Shown piece after piece: positions 34,717-44,633 of a DNA stretch of 64,000 nucleotides; position 1 is the first letter of the stretch, and every line of letters begins with the position of its first letter. The notes beneath the pieces are model-generated. The model worked only from the letters and a program-made list of their open reading frames with translations. It was not told where the DNA came from and did not search any database. The translations under genes and the position numbers were made by a program. The DNA is from Lentisphaera araneosa HTCC2155 (GTDB taxonomy: Bacteria > Verrucomicrobiota > Lentisphaeria > Lentisphaerales > Lentisphaeraceae): NCBI RefSeq assembly GCF_000170755.1, contig NZ_ABCK01000025.1, forward strand, positions 1-64,000. The letters run 5' to 3'.

Positions 34717-34884
34717 AAAAGTTTTCCAAAAGTTCTTCTCATTAAGTATACTCCCACTCAGAGTGAAATTGCCCTGCATAATATGTAAATACCCTAGGGT
34801 TTTGATTTTAGAGCCTGATTATTAGTTTTTTAAGTATTGAATTGTAAACATATTATGTAAAATCTAGGCGCTTAAGACGGTTTT

Positions 34885-34965
34885 ATGTTACAAAATAAAC
34901 TAATCTTCGGATTAGTTTGTGGTTTGCTCTTGATTTTTATTAATATTACTTACAAAGTTATTTAG
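34885..34965 (+). CDS. Possible very small hydrophobic peptide (26 aa)
   Basis: An ATG-initiated frame encodes LIFGLVCGLLLIFINI flanked by short polar ends, i.e. one membrane helix. It lies in the divergent promoter region before the FG-GAP gene. The perfect hairpin at 34897-34918 lies inside it, so the stretch may be an RNA structure instead. Weak support. Confidence 0.25.
   Translation: MLQNKLIFGLVCGLLLIFINITYKVI
34897..34918. terminator. Perfect 9-bp hairpin with TTCG loop
   Basis: AAACTAATC-TTCG-GATTAGTTT. No clean T-run follows on the plus strand, so it may be a leader structure rather than a terminator. Confidence 0.4.
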
Positions 34966-35215
34966 ATAATTCATTAGATAAGGTAAAATTTTATGCCTCT
35001 TGATCCAGGAACTGCCACTTACACGATTGTAGATACAAATGATGTCTTATTCAACTCTGATATAGATGGGCAAGCCGATGGTTTGTCAGGCATTACAATA
35101 AATATTGAAAGTCCCGCAATTGGACATACGGGGAGCATTAACGGAACTAACGGTTTAGATAGTTTTATAGTAGATGCCAACAACGTTAATATATCGTCAG
35201 CATCATTTTATAATA

Positions 35216-35223
35216 ATTTGGAT
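35216..35223 (+). repeat. Target site duplication, left copy
   Basis: ATTTGGAT directly before the left end of the ISL3 element. Confidence 0.9.
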
Positions 35224-36572
35224 GGTTCTTTCTCATTTTTTGTGGATAGATGCTCCAAGGAGTATTGTTAAGCTTATCAAAATAGGAGCTAATGATGACC
35301 GAACAACTTTTTGCAGAAATGTTAAATCTCGGGGATAAATGGGAAGTTAGTAAACTAGAAGTTTTGGCAGAGCAATCATGTATTGAAGTGACAATTAAAG
35401 ATACAGCTAAACTTTTAGAAGGTATGGAATGCCCTTGTTGTAAGAGAACCGATTTAATTATAAAAGATCATGCAAATGAAAGGCTATGGGATCATCTACA
35501 AATGTGGACTTATAAAACTGTATTAAAATGCCGATTGCCTCGTGCCCTTTGTAAATCCTGTAAAAAAACGTGGACAATTCGAGCTCCTTGGGAAGGTGTC
35601 AATAAACATTCCAGTAAAGACTTTGAGGCATTAGCCTTGACCCTCATGCGTCATATGCCCGTGTCAAAAGTAGGTAAATTAATGAAAGTTGATGATCAAA
35701 AATTATGGAGGATTCTAAGAGTATATATTGATAAAGAACGGGCCAAACTTGACTGGAGTGAACTCACGAGAATTGGAGTAGATGAGTTGAGTATCGCAAA
35801 AGGTCATCGTTATGTAAGTGTTTTTGTGGATATGGAAAACCATAGTGTTCTATTCGCTGCAGACGGCAAAGATGCACAAGTTTTTGAACAATTCACCGAG
35901 GAACTTTACCTGAAAGACGGTCACCCTCATGCAATTACTGAAGTTAGCATGGATATGAGTCCCTCTTATAAAAGTGGCGTTGATTCAAATATGCGCAATG
36001 CTCGTAAAGTATTTGACTACTTCCATATTGCACAAAACTTAAACAAAGCAATTGGCAAAGTTTGTTCCAGAGAGCGCCGTACAAAAGGTGATATTCGAAA
36101 CCTCCTAAAAAAGCCTCGTTTATTTCAAAAGAACAGAGACAAACTCAAGGAAAAAGATCAGCAAACTATAGAAAAATTAAAAGAGCTGAACACTGCAACA
36201 GCCATGGCATACCAAATGCGCTTAAGTCTCCAAGATATTTTTAAAACGAAGTCCGAAATCAAAGCTTTGTTAGGGTTAAAAGCATGGATATCTTGGGTTC
36301 ATAATGAAGCTGAAAAAGAAATGTGGAAATACTTTTTAAACCCTCTAAAGAAATTTGCCGAATCTCTTACAAAACATTTTGATGGAATTATTGCTCGATG
36401 GAGGCACGGAACAAGTAATGCTGTATTGGAAGGAATTAATTCCGTTTTCTCAGCAGTTAAAAGACGGGCCAGAGGGTTTAGATCTAAAGAATATCTAAAA
36501 ATGATGCTCTATTTCACTAAAGGAAATTTAACTGGGATACCAAACCTCATCCCCTCAAAGTGAGAAAGAACC
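35224..36572 (+). mobile_element. ISL3-family insertion sequence (1,349 bp)
   Basis: The left end GGTTCTTTCTCATTTT and the reverse complement of the right end GGTTCTTTCTCACTTT form terminal inverted repeats of about 25 bases with few mismatches. They are flanked by perfect 8-bp duplications ATTTGGAT. The GG-x-TCTTT terminus and 8-bp duplication are typical of ISL3. One transposase gene fills it. Intact ends and an intact gene suggest a recent insertion. Confidence 0.93.
35292..36563 (+). CDS. ISL3-family transposase (423 aa)
   Basis: The N-terminal zinc-ribbon-like Cys pairs are at CPCC and CKSC, and IRAPWEG precedes a helix-turn-helix. The DDE domain begins RIGVDELSIAKGHRYVSVFVDMENHSVLFA, continues with VSMDMSPSYKSGV and VFDYFHIAQNLNKAI, and ends with the Glu region GTSNAVLEGINSVFSAVKRRARGFRS. 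AGGAG lies at the usual distance before the ATG. Full length for the family. Confidence 0.93.
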   Translation: MMTEQLFAEMLNLGDKWEVSKLEVLAEQSCIEVTIKDTAKLLEGMECPCCKRTDLIIKDHANERLWDHLQMWTYKTVLKCRLPRALCKSCKKTWTIRAPWEGVNKHSSKDFEALALTLMRHMPVSKVGKLMKVDDQKLWRILRVYIDKERAKLDWSELTRIGVDELSIAKGHRYVSVFVDMENHSVLFAADGKDAQVFEQFTEELYLKDGHPHAITEVSMDMSPSYKSGVDSNMRNARKVFDYFHIAQNLNKAIGKVCSRERRTKGDIRNLLKKPRLFQKNRDKLKEKDQQTIEKLKELNTATAMAYQMRLSLQDIFKTKSEIKALLGLKAWISWVHNEAEKEMWKYFLNPLKKFAESLTKHFDGIIARWRHGTSNAVLEGINSVFSAVKRRARGFRSKEYLKMMLYFTKGNLTGIPNLIPSK

Positions 36573-36580
36573 ATTTGGAT
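36573..36580 (+). repeat. Target site duplication, right copy
   Basis: ATTTGGAT directly after the right end of the ISL3 element. Confidence 0.9.
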
Positions 36581-39500
36581 ACAATAACCGTTAATGGTGA
36601 TAATATTAACTTTACATTATTGGATACAGGTTCTGGTGCAGATGTAGTTAGTATTAATGGAGACTTATTTACTGCGCTTAATTTGAGTATGGATTTAGGT
36701 AATGATATCCTGAATGTGACAGGTGAAAATTCTAATATTACTTTTTTTGGGGGAGCTAACCGAGATACAATCACCTACGGCGTTGATTCAATCAACGCCA
36801 CAGGGGTTTTAAATCTTGGCAATGGCGGAGATCGCGTTTATTTAAATTCTAACGCTAGTGATTTAATTATAAATGGAGAGTCTGGAAATGATCGAATTGA
36901 AATTGATGGTGATAATTACAGTGGCGTAGTTAACGGTGGGGATTCACGCGATAATTTCTTTATTGATGGAGCGGGTTTTAGTGGCGTGATAAATGGTGGA
37001 GATGGAGCGGATAGAATTCGATTGAGGGGGACAGATTCTGCAGGTGTTGTTTATGGTGATGCGGGAAATGATAGGATAATAGTTACTCGGACAGATTCTA
37101 ACGCAGAGTTGCATACAGGTTCAGGGGCTTATACTGCGGGGAATAATACTGTTATCGTAAACAATACGCGTTTCGCAGGGATAATTTACCTTGAAGGAGA
37201 TAGCGATACAGTAGACCTTAGGAAAAATAACTTCCAAGGCACGATAGATGGGACTAATGGGCTGGATGATAGTGTTGTTCTAGATAGAACTAGTAACGCA
37301 GAAATGACTTTGATTGACTTGGAAAATGTCACTTTGACTGCTGGTAGATCGACAATAGTTAATGCTTCGGGATCAACGATTAGTGGTTCTAATGGAGATG
37401 ATGTTTTAACATTAGCTAATTTGACTTCGAGTACTTTAGATTTTGGTACTGGTAGCGATACGCTTTCTTTTTCTGATGCGGGTTTTGTAGCTTTAGACGA
37501 TAATTCAGATTCTGAACTGGGTCTCAATGAACTGATTGCTGAGGGTATTCAAAACCTTGATGTCATTGATCTTGGGTCTAGTGGACAAATAATCAACGTC
37601 TCTGCGTCAGATATCATCTCCATCTCAGAAACTGGGACTCTCCGATTTACAGGGACTAATGGCTCTGTAACAAGCTCTCTTGAGACTTGGGAGCAGCAAG
37701 AAAATGTTGTTGATGGAGGCACCATTTTTGAGGTTTATACGAATGGTGGAGCTAATTTAGAAATTCAACGAGATATAGACGAAGATATTTCGAACCCAAT
37801 TACAGTAATTAATGCGACTGATGATATAGCTAAATTCGGTGTAATTGTCGATGGCAAAAATGATGGGGATCAACTTGGTGGTGAAGTTTCTGATGCAGGA
37901 GACTATAATGGCGATGGTTTTGACGACTATTTAGTCACGGCAAAATTTAACGATGATGGAGGAACTGATGCGGGTACTTCATATATTGTTTTTGGTAAAG
38001 AACAGCCCGACGACCAAAGCGCATCTAATTTGGGGAATAACCGTATACGTAGGATTCGGGGTGACCAAGGTGATGACTTTGCCTACAAGGTTTCATCTGG
38101 TGGAGACCTTAATGGTGATGGTTATGATGATCTAATTGTGGGAGCCTGGGGTTTCGATGGATTAGGAGAGGACAGTGGTCGTGTGTATATTATTAAAGGG
38201 AGTGAATCGGTTGGTAGTATTAATCTTGGGAATCTAACAAATGTTAATGATCCTGATCTTATTGTTCTGACTACCTTAAACGAACAGGCTGGATCAGTGA
38301 CAGGTTTTTCACTAGATGGTGCTGGAGACGTGAATGGAGATGGTATAGATGATTTACTTATTGGAGCACCATGGGCATCTGAGAATGGCACTAGATCTGG
38401 AACGAGTTATTTGATTTACGGTGATACAGACCTTAGCGATGTCGATCTAGACAATTTAGGTAGTTCGGGAATAAAAATAACAGGAGAAAGTATTCAAGAT
38501 TGGAGTGGTTTTTCGGTCTCATCAATAGGTGATGTGAATGGAGACGATCTTGACGATATATTGATTGGATCCTTTAGAAATGGAGCTGACGATAAAGGGG
38601 CAGCATATTTAATTTTTGGGGATACCTCTCATTCAGATATAGATTTGTCTAATTTAACAGGTGTGGGTCTTAAAATAACAGGAGCAAATGCATTTGATTA
38701 TAGTTCATACTCAATTTCATCAGCTGGCGATATTAATGGAGATGGCTTTGATGACATAATGATAGGCTCTCCAACCAATAGCTATTATACTTATGGGAGA
38801 GTTCATGTAGTATACGGTGATAATACTCTAGGTAACGATATTGATTTATCGGCCTTGTCATCATCCGAGGGTATAACAATTAACGCCGCAGAAGCAGGGG
38901 ATTATACAGGTATTAGTGTTGCATCGGCTGGCGATGTGAATGGTGATGGTTTTGACGACATTGTGATTGGAGCGGCTTATAGTTCAGTAGGCGAGGTTTA
39001 TGCAGGTGCGGCGTATGTCGTATTTGGTGGTGATACCCTTAGTGATACCTCTCTAGATTTATTGGGAAGCTCTGGCTTGACTATTTTAGGTAATACGACT
39101 GGAGATTTTTTTGGTATTGATGTGAGTGGAGCAGGTGATATCAACGGAGATGGTTATGATGATATTGTTGTCGGAGCGCCATATCATGACTCAGGAACTA
39201 ATGCGGGTAGTGCGTATGTGATTTTAGGTCAAGACTTCTCTGATGGGGGGAATAATATTCAAGAAGTGAGCGGTTCTGACTCTGCAACAGGCTCAGATTG
39301 GCATTTAATAGGTGATAGTACGTCAAATACTTTATTTAGTATAGGTGTGAATTCAGGTAATCCGGAATCGGCCTCTGCAGGTGCAGGAGATGATTTGGTT
39401 GTTATTAATAATCAAAATTTTCGGCGAGTTGATGGTGGGAGCGGTATTGATACATTACGTGTTAATGTAAATAATATTAATCTAGGTGACTTTAATAGTA

Positions 39501-39864
39501 AAATTAGAGATTTTGAAATTCTAGAAATTAATGGCAGTCGCAGTATGACTATTGACCTTGATTTAATTCAGAGTCTCCCAGATTCACTCATTATAGGAGA
39601 CGAGACAAGTGCATTAAGAGTTGAAGGAAGTGGTTCAGTCGATTTCGGCTTGATTGATTGGATAGACAATGGCTCTCTTGATTTGGATGGTAATACCTAT
39701 CAGCATTACTCCCATAGCACATATACCGAGACTGACCTACTCATTCAAAATTCAGTGACAATTATTTAGTTGTAAGTAAGTTTAACTTATACAAATCAAA
39801 TACTTGTTTTTCGATTTCTCAGCTATTTTATTTTGAATTAATGCGTCAAAAAAAGAATTTAACA

Positions 39865-39893
39865 TTGTTGAAAATTAGCGACTAAACTTTAAT
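39865..39893 (+). promoter_or_regulatory. Possible promoter of lasso precursor A1
   Basis: TTGTTG (39865-39870) and TTTAAT (39888-39893) are 17 bases apart, ending 10 bases before the ATG at 39904. The very short leader this implies and the AT-rich setting keep support low. Confidence 0.2.
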
Positions 39894-39903
39894 AAAAGCT
39901 TTT

Positions 39904-40047
39904 ATGAAGAAAAATTTTAAAAAAAAGAATTGGCAAAGCCCTCAAGTTAATGAATTAGAGGTACTGAGTTCAACTTTTGGGGGAAATAACCCTGCGATTT
40001 TAGAGTCTGGTAAAAAGAAATTTGGGCGTCGTTATATTGGTAGTTAG
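39904..40047 (+). CDS. Lasso peptide precursor A1 (47 aa)
   Basis: Below the usual ORF cut-off. The leader is MKKNFKKKNWQSPQVNEL followed by EVLSSTF; W10-x-x-P13 stands where lasso leaders have Y-x-x-P, and T24 is 11 residues after P13. With Thr at the usual -2 position the core would be residues 26-47, starting GGNNPAILE with E34 at core position 9, allowing a 9-residue Gly-Glu macrolactam. The tail is Lys/Arg-rich (GKKKFGRRYIGS) and ends in Ser. The gene lies 134 bases after the FG-GAP gene and upstream of the cupin and kinase genes. Family features are shared with A2 and A3. No strong ribosome-binding site is seen. Confidence 0.82.
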   Translation: MKKNFKKKNWQSPQVNELEVLSSTFGGNNPAILESGKKKFGRRYIGS

Positions 40048-40361
40048 TTTTAATTGTTAGAACTTAACATTTACCTCATTTACTTATAGTGCCCTTTATT
40101 TCTCAAATAATCTAATCTTGCTTTTTAGGGATGAATTATTCAATAAAACACTGTTGTATCAGCTCATTACATAATAAAATAAAATGATTAGGGTTCAGCC
40201 GTTCGAGCCTTTAAGAGTGAGAAAAATAATTTCCATTCCTTTTAAGCAAGCTTTTTAATACTTCGTTTAAGCAGATAAAATTAAATATTTAGGGCTAACA
40301 GACTTGTTGAACTTACTACTTGGATTCATTAATTTTATGGGTATGTATTTCTAATACAATA
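40048..40361. other. Intergenic stretch between precursors A1 and A2
   Basis: I read both strands for short frames with W-x-x-P leaders and found none. Short frames such as 40114-40170 have no leader features. AT-rich, no clear terminator. Confidence 0.5.
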
Positions 40362-40520
40362 CTAACTACATATTCTATTAGTAGGTGGGTTCTGCCGCTT
40401 TACCCTCCTTAATTCACATCTTCTATTATACCTTTCTTCACCACTCTTTGTACCACCGGCTAATGTGCTGGGACTAATAAATATAATTGCAATGCTTGGT
40501 GAGCTCCATTGTTTTTTCAT
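40362..40520 (-). CDS. Lasso peptide precursor A2, antisense to A1 (52 aa)
   Basis: On the minus strand from ATG at 40520. The leader is MKKQWSSPSIAIIFISPSTL with W5-x-x-P8 and T19 exactly 11 residues after P8, as in A1. With Thr at -2 the core starts AGGTKSGEE, with E28 and E29 at core positions 8 and 9. The tail is strongly basic (YNRRCELRRVKRQ) and has Cys at core position 15 and near the end; it ends RICS. Its direction is opposite to A1 and A3 but the same as the biosynthetic genes further on. It could start an independent transcript, having a -10-like box upstream. Confidence 0.75.
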   Translation of the reverse strand: MKKQWSSPSIAIIFISPSTLAGGTKSGEERYNRRCELRRVKRQNPPTNRICS

Positions 40521-40538
40521 GCAAATAACCTATCATTA

Positions 40539-40544
40539 ATTATA
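40539..40544 (-). promoter_or_regulatory. Possible -10 box for precursor A2
   Basis: Minus strand TATAAT, about 19 bases before the A2 start codon; no good -35 at 17 bases. AGG lies 11-13 bases before the start. Confidence 0.3.
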
Positions 40545-40714
40545 TAAATATATTTAATTTGTTTAGATTAACAAGTGTGTTTATTATTTCGTGAAGCATT
40601 GGATTATTTTTAGGCATGTTTTCTGTTAAAACCATAGTGAGGCAATCTTCTAGTTTTTTAAATGTGGTTGTATATTTTTAAGTAGTTCAAGGAAGTAACT
40701 AAAATGGATATCAA

Positions 40715-41182
40715 GTGAACATACGTGCCAAAGAACTAATTGAAACTCTAGAGTTGATTGAGCATCCGGAAGGTGGTTACTACAAAGAGACCTATCGCTC
40801 GAGTGAAAATGTCTTTTCTCACCCTGCAGAATCCGAACGATCCGCCGTCACGGAGATCTACTTTTTATTATGCAAAGGGCAAGTGAGTCGTTTCCATAAA
40901 GTATTACATGATGAGTTTTGGCATTTTTTCGAGGGAGCTCCCTTGCGCTTGATTGCTGGAGATTTACAGAGCTTTGAAGAATTTGAGTTAGGAGGAGCTT
41001 CAACAAATTATCAGCACTGTATTCAGGGTGGTCGTTGGCAAGCGGCGGAAAGTACAGGTAATTATACTCTCGTAGGTTGTACAGTGGCGCCTGGCTTTGA
41101 TTTTGCGGACTTCGCATTTCTATCCGAAGCGAAAGCCGATTTAATGAAACAGAACTTCGCGAATTTCGCAAAGTTTATCTAA
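40715..41182 (+). CDS. DUF985 cupin-family protein (155 aa)
   Basis: LELIEHPEGGYYKETYRSSE is the DUF985 (cupin_5) opening. TEIYFLLCKGQVSRFHKVLHDEFWHFFEGAPLRLI gives the His-containing cupin strand, and GCTVAPGFDFADFAFLSE the closing one. The start is GTG; an ATG 11 codons' worth upstream is out of frame and stops at once. It sits 10 bases before the first HPr-kinase-like gene, so the two are probably one operon. Family function is unknown (sugar-related in some views). It may simply be a host gene caught beside the lasso locus. Confidence 0.82.
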   Translation: MNIRAKELIETLELIEHPEGGYYKETYRSSENVFSHPAESERSAVTEIYFLLCKGQVSRFHKVLHDEFWHFFEGAPLRLIAGDLQSFEEFELGGASTNYQHCIQGGRWQAAESTGNYTLVGCTVAPGFDFADFAFLSEAKADLMKQNFANFAKFI

Positions 41183-41192
41183 TAGGGTTTTT

Positions 41193-42089
41193 GTGTTCAA
41201 ATATTTTGCTTATGGCCTAAAAGTCACTTCAGAAATTGAACTCGATGAGTTGATTGTCAGGGACTTTAAAGGCGAAGCTGATATAGAAATTGTATTTGGT
41301 GAAACACCAGATCAAATCAATGGCCCTGATTGGTATGGGGACTGGTGGCAGGCTAATGATTATTGTCTACTGTGTGATTTTACCGATGTCATCCGAGCCT
41401 TAGTCTCTAGAAATGGTAAAGAAGTAACTTTGCAAGTCTTTACCGAAGATGACTTTCAACTGCGTAGTTTCATTTATGGTCAGGTATTGAGCGCCTGCTT
41501 GCTGTTGCGAGGATACTTCCTACTTCATGGAGCCTGTGTGAAAATAGGAGATAGAGCCGTTGGTTTTTGTGGCTCATCTGGTGTGGGTAAGTCAACATTG
41601 ACTCTGGCTTTTATGGAAGAGGGGTACACAGTTTATTCTGATGATGTCATTGCCTTGAAGGTCGAAGGTGATAAGTTGATGATGCATCCAGGCTTCCCAC
41701 GTTTACGAGTCACGAAAGAAACAATGACCCGGATGTCAGTGAGGGCAGCGGATTTTGAAAATATTGATCATTTCCCCACAAAGTTAAATTATGTGAAGGG
41801 TTTTAGTTTTTGCAGCGATGAAATTGAGTTGGATGAGTTACTTATTTTGAATCCCACAGACTGCACCAAGCCAAATATAAGAAATGTGAGTGGTTGGGAG
41901 AAGTTAAATCTCTTTGAAGAAGGCCACTATCGAAAAAGTATCGAGAAACTGATTTATTCTGAGAAAGATATGCTGAAAAGACGTACAAAAATTGCGAATA
42001 TCGCTAAGTGTCATTACTTGGATCGCCCCAATACATACTATTGCTTAATGCAAATGATTGACTACATAAATCTTAAGTTTCATTTGTAA
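41193..42089 (+). CDS. HPr-kinase-like protein 1, candidate lasso peptide kinase (298 aa)
   Basis: The N-terminal ~100 residues are a mixed alpha/beta region. The C-terminal half has Walker A GSSGVGKST (about 128-136), the HprK-type YSDDVIAL and HPGFPRLRV. HPr-kinase-like genes in RiPP loci such as those of paeninodin encode enzymes that phosphorylate the C-terminal Ser of the lasso peptide. All three precursors here end in Ser. GTG start. A second homologue is at 46361-47212. The cupin gene precedes it and precursor A3 follows 93 bases downstream. Confidence 0.8.
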   Translation: MFKYFAYGLKVTSEIELDELIVRDFKGEADIEIVFGETPDQINGPDWYGDWWQANDYCLLCDFTDVIRALVSRNGKEVTLQVFTEDDFQLRSFIYGQVLSACLLLRGYFLLHGACVKIGDRAVGFCGSSGVGKSTLTLAFMEEGYTVYSDDVIALKVEGDKLMMHPGFPRLRVTKETMTRMSVRAADFENIDHFPTKLNYVKGFSFCSDEIELDELLILNPTDCTKPNIRNVSGWEKLNLFEEGHYRKSIEKLIYSEKDMLKRRTKIANIAKCHYLDRPNTYYCLMQMIDYINLKFHL

Positions 42090-42217
42090 ATGGGGTGATT
42101 TCACCATATATACTTAGTATTAGGTGGATAGGATTTTATTTCTATTACTTGTATATTCAGTTAATTTAAGGATGCATTTGCGATGAAAAAAAAATGGTTG
42201 AAACCTACTGTAATAAG

Positions 42218-42225
42218 TCTGTCGA
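42218..42225 (+). repeat. Target site duplication of nested insertion, left copy
   Basis: TCTGTCGA, inside precursor A3. Confidence 0.8.
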
Positions 42226-44621
42226 GGTAGTGTCCCAAATTTTCTGTAAATTCTGCTATTGCTCTGCTTTAAGAGTTATGAATAGCTTCCGAGACTTCGC
42301 GAGAATGGGAACTTTCTCGTCGGAGCGAAATTGAGGAAGTTGTTTGTAACTCGGGGTAAAGAAGATGCAGAGTGGTGTTGCACCAAAACAACCCACAAGG
42401 AATTATTATGCACCACTCTACACAAGAAAACAGTAGCGTCTTATTAGAAATGATCCAACAAGTTACAGAAAACGGCGAAAGCGGAATACTTGAAGCGATG
42501 AGAGTTTTATTAAATGAAGCGATGAAAGTGGAGAGAAGTAATTCTCTTGAAGCTGATCCATATGAACGTAATGAAAGTCGCTTGGGTTATGCTAATGGCT
42601 ATAAAAATAAAACTGTAAACACTCGACTTGGAGCAATGAAGCTTAATATCCCTCAAGTCAGAGGTGAAATTGATTTTTATCCAAGTTCTTTGGAGAAAGG
42701 CTTGCGAAGTGAACGAGCTTTAATGACAGCTATGGCAGAGAGTTATATTCAGGGGACATCGACTAGAAAGGTGACTAAACTTTTAGAGAAAATGTGTGGT
42801 CTATCTGTAAGTAAATCACAGGTATCCCGTGTGGTAACTGAGCTAGATGAGAGTTTAGAAAAGTGGCGCAACCGTCCTTTAGGTAAATATTCTTATCTTT
42901 TGGTGGATGCGAGATACGAGAAGGTTAGAGTAGATAAGACTGTTCGAGATTGTGCTTTACTTATTGCCTATGGAATAGATGAATCAGGAAAACGTTCAGT
43001 CCTCGGAACAAGTGTTTCTTTAAGTGAAGCGGAAGTTCATTGGAGGAACTTTTTTCTGTCATTGAATGCTCGAGGACTCCATGGCCTCAAGATGATTACC
43101 AGTGATAGTCATTCGGGCCTAAAAGCAGCGTTAAAGACTGTATTTGGTTCTATCCCATGGCAGAGATGTCAATTTCACTTACAGCAAAATGCTGGTGCTT
43201 ATGTCCCTAAGAAAGCTATGCGCTCAGAAGTAGCTCAAGATATTAGAGATATCTTTAATGCACCTTCAAAGCTTGAGGCTGAAAGGCTTTTAAAGCTTAC
43301 TCCTGAATCCGTGAGCTGTTTCTGAAAAAACACCGTAAAAACAAGAAAACCTGTTGGTTTACATTAATTTAAGTTACCACACCAAAATCACCCAACAGGT
43401 TTCTTCATGAATAAAGCATTTAAACTCGCTACTGGCAATGATTCTCTTCACAGTTTTGGTGGAATATATCTCGCCGGTCAAGTACTCCATCAAAGTGAAA
43501 TAGATCAAACATTCAATACAGAGCATAAAGCAAATCATACCTTTCAGGATATAGATATCTTTAAGTCACAAATAGGTTTGCTGGTTCAAGGTCGTGAGCG
43601 CTACACAGACATAAATCAGTTTCGTGAAAATGAAGTCTTTAGCAAATCGCTTGGATTAAATAGTGTGCCCTCAGAGGAACGACTTCGCCAACGCCTGGAA
43701 ACGATGCCATCCAAGCATAAAAGCCTTTTGAAGCAAGCGAATACAAAGCTTCTTAAAAAGCAGTCGGTAGGTCAAATTTCAAAAGGTGGCATGGATTTCA
43801 TTCCACTTGATATGGACGTTTCACCCATGGATAATTCCGGTAGTCAAAAAGAGCATGTATGCTGGACATACAAAAACCACGATGGTTTTTCTCCCATGTT
43901 TGCTTATATCGGAACTCAGGGTTTTATGCTCAATCAGGAATTACGACCAGGATCACAGCACGCACAGAAAGGAATGCCGCAGTTTTTAGACGAGAGTTTT
44001 ACTATGGTCAAAGAACTTAATCTTAATCACCCAGTTCTACTTCGCTTAGATTCTGCTCATGGTGCTGAAATTAACTTTGATCACCTACCAGAAGACCACT
44101 ACTTTTTGATAAAACGAAACCTTCGAAAAGAAGATAAAGTTCAGTGGCTTGCTAATGCGCGACGCCTTGGCCGTCAACTCAAATCGCGTGATGGCAAGAA
44201 TATATTGGTGGGAGAAGTTCATCATAAGTCTCCGGGCAACAATGAAAAACGTAGCGCGATTCCTTTAATCTTTAAGGTTACAGAGCGATTGGAAGATCAA
44301 GACGGCAATAAGCTCTTAATACCTGAGATAGAAGTTGAAACATATTGGACAAACCTCCCTTAAGAAGCTGAAGATGTAATTGATCTCTACCATGATCACG
44401 GAACCAGCGAACAGTATCATAGCGAACTCAAAACCGATATGAATGTGGAACGCCTACCTTCGGGCAAATTCGTGGCAAACCAGTTTTTTCTGCACTGCGC
44501 CATGCTCGCCTTTAATATTCTCAGAGTTATCGGTACTCACCTAATCAAGAATAAACCGTTGGCTCCTGTAAAAATTAAAGGCCAACGACGACGTTTACGT
44601 TGCGTGATACGGGACTCTATC
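42226..44621 (+). mobile_element. IS256-family element with IS1380-type element inserted, right part deleted (2,396 bp)
   Basis: The left end GGTAGTGTCCC matches the reverse complement of the right end (GATAGAGTCCC) at 9 of 11 bases, and an 8-bp direct repeat TCTGTCGA flanks both. Inside, the IS256-type transposase gene is interrupted near 43300 by an IS1380-type element. Its own end and the second half of the IS256 transposase are missing. The composite is therefore dead but still marks the original insertion site. Confidence 0.72.
42408..43325 (+). pseudogene. IS256-family transposase, C-terminally truncated
   Basis: MHHSTQE opens the protein; an upstream in-frame ATG is at 42372. YERNESRLGYANGYKNKTVNTRLGAMKLNIPQVR, LMTAMAESYIQGTSTRKV, YLLVDARYEKVR with a catalytic Asp, GLKMITSDSHSGLKAAL and PWQRCQFHLQQNA are classic IS256 blocks. 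A full enzyme has about 400 residues. Here homology stops around codon 300 (LLKLT) and the frame runs into the second IS. Confidence 0.88.
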
Positions 44622-44633
44622 TCTGTCGATTGA
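43407..44633 (+). pseudogene. IS1380-type transposase with in-frame stop and lost 3' end
   Basis: Begins MNKAFKLATGNDSLHSFGGIYLAGQVL. PLDMDVSPMDNSGSQKEHVCWTYKNHDGFSPMFAYIG carries the first DDE Asp block, LLRLDSAHGAE the second, and GTSEQYHSELKTDMNVERLPSGKF the Glu block. A TAA at 44361-44363 interrupts the frame between YWTNLP and EAEDVIDLYHDHG; reading continues in the same frame after it. The end (CVIRD) runs directly into the IS256 right end and target duplication, so its own terminal repeat is missing. Confidence 0.82.
44622..44629 (+). repeat. Target site duplication of nested insertion, right copy
   Basis: TCTGTCGA, followed in frame by the rest of precursor A3. Confidence 0.8.

Larger units (their letters stand above)
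34993..39769 (+). pseudogene. FG-GAP (integrin-alpha-like) repeat protein gene split by an IS element
   Basis: The first 77 codons (34993-35223) and the rest (36581-39769) lie on either side of an ISL3 insertion. Removing the IS and one copy of the 8-bp duplication joins ASFYNNLD to TITVNGDNINF in frame, giving about 1,139 residues. The N-terminal third has RTX-like Asn/Gly/Asp-rich repeats (NGGDGADRI, YGDAGNDRI). The middle has seven FG-GAP units with Ca-binding loops of the DVNGDGxDDIxIGA type (e.g. AGDVNGDGIDDLLIGAP). No signal peptide is visible; RTX-type proteins use C-terminal secretion signals. The frame reopening at 36560 could make only a truncated product. Confidence 0.88.

Noticed and set aside
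40642-40680. Short frames between A2 and the cupin gene as further precursors
   Set aside because: No W/Y-x-x-P leader and no core-like end; AT-rich promoter-like DNA instead.
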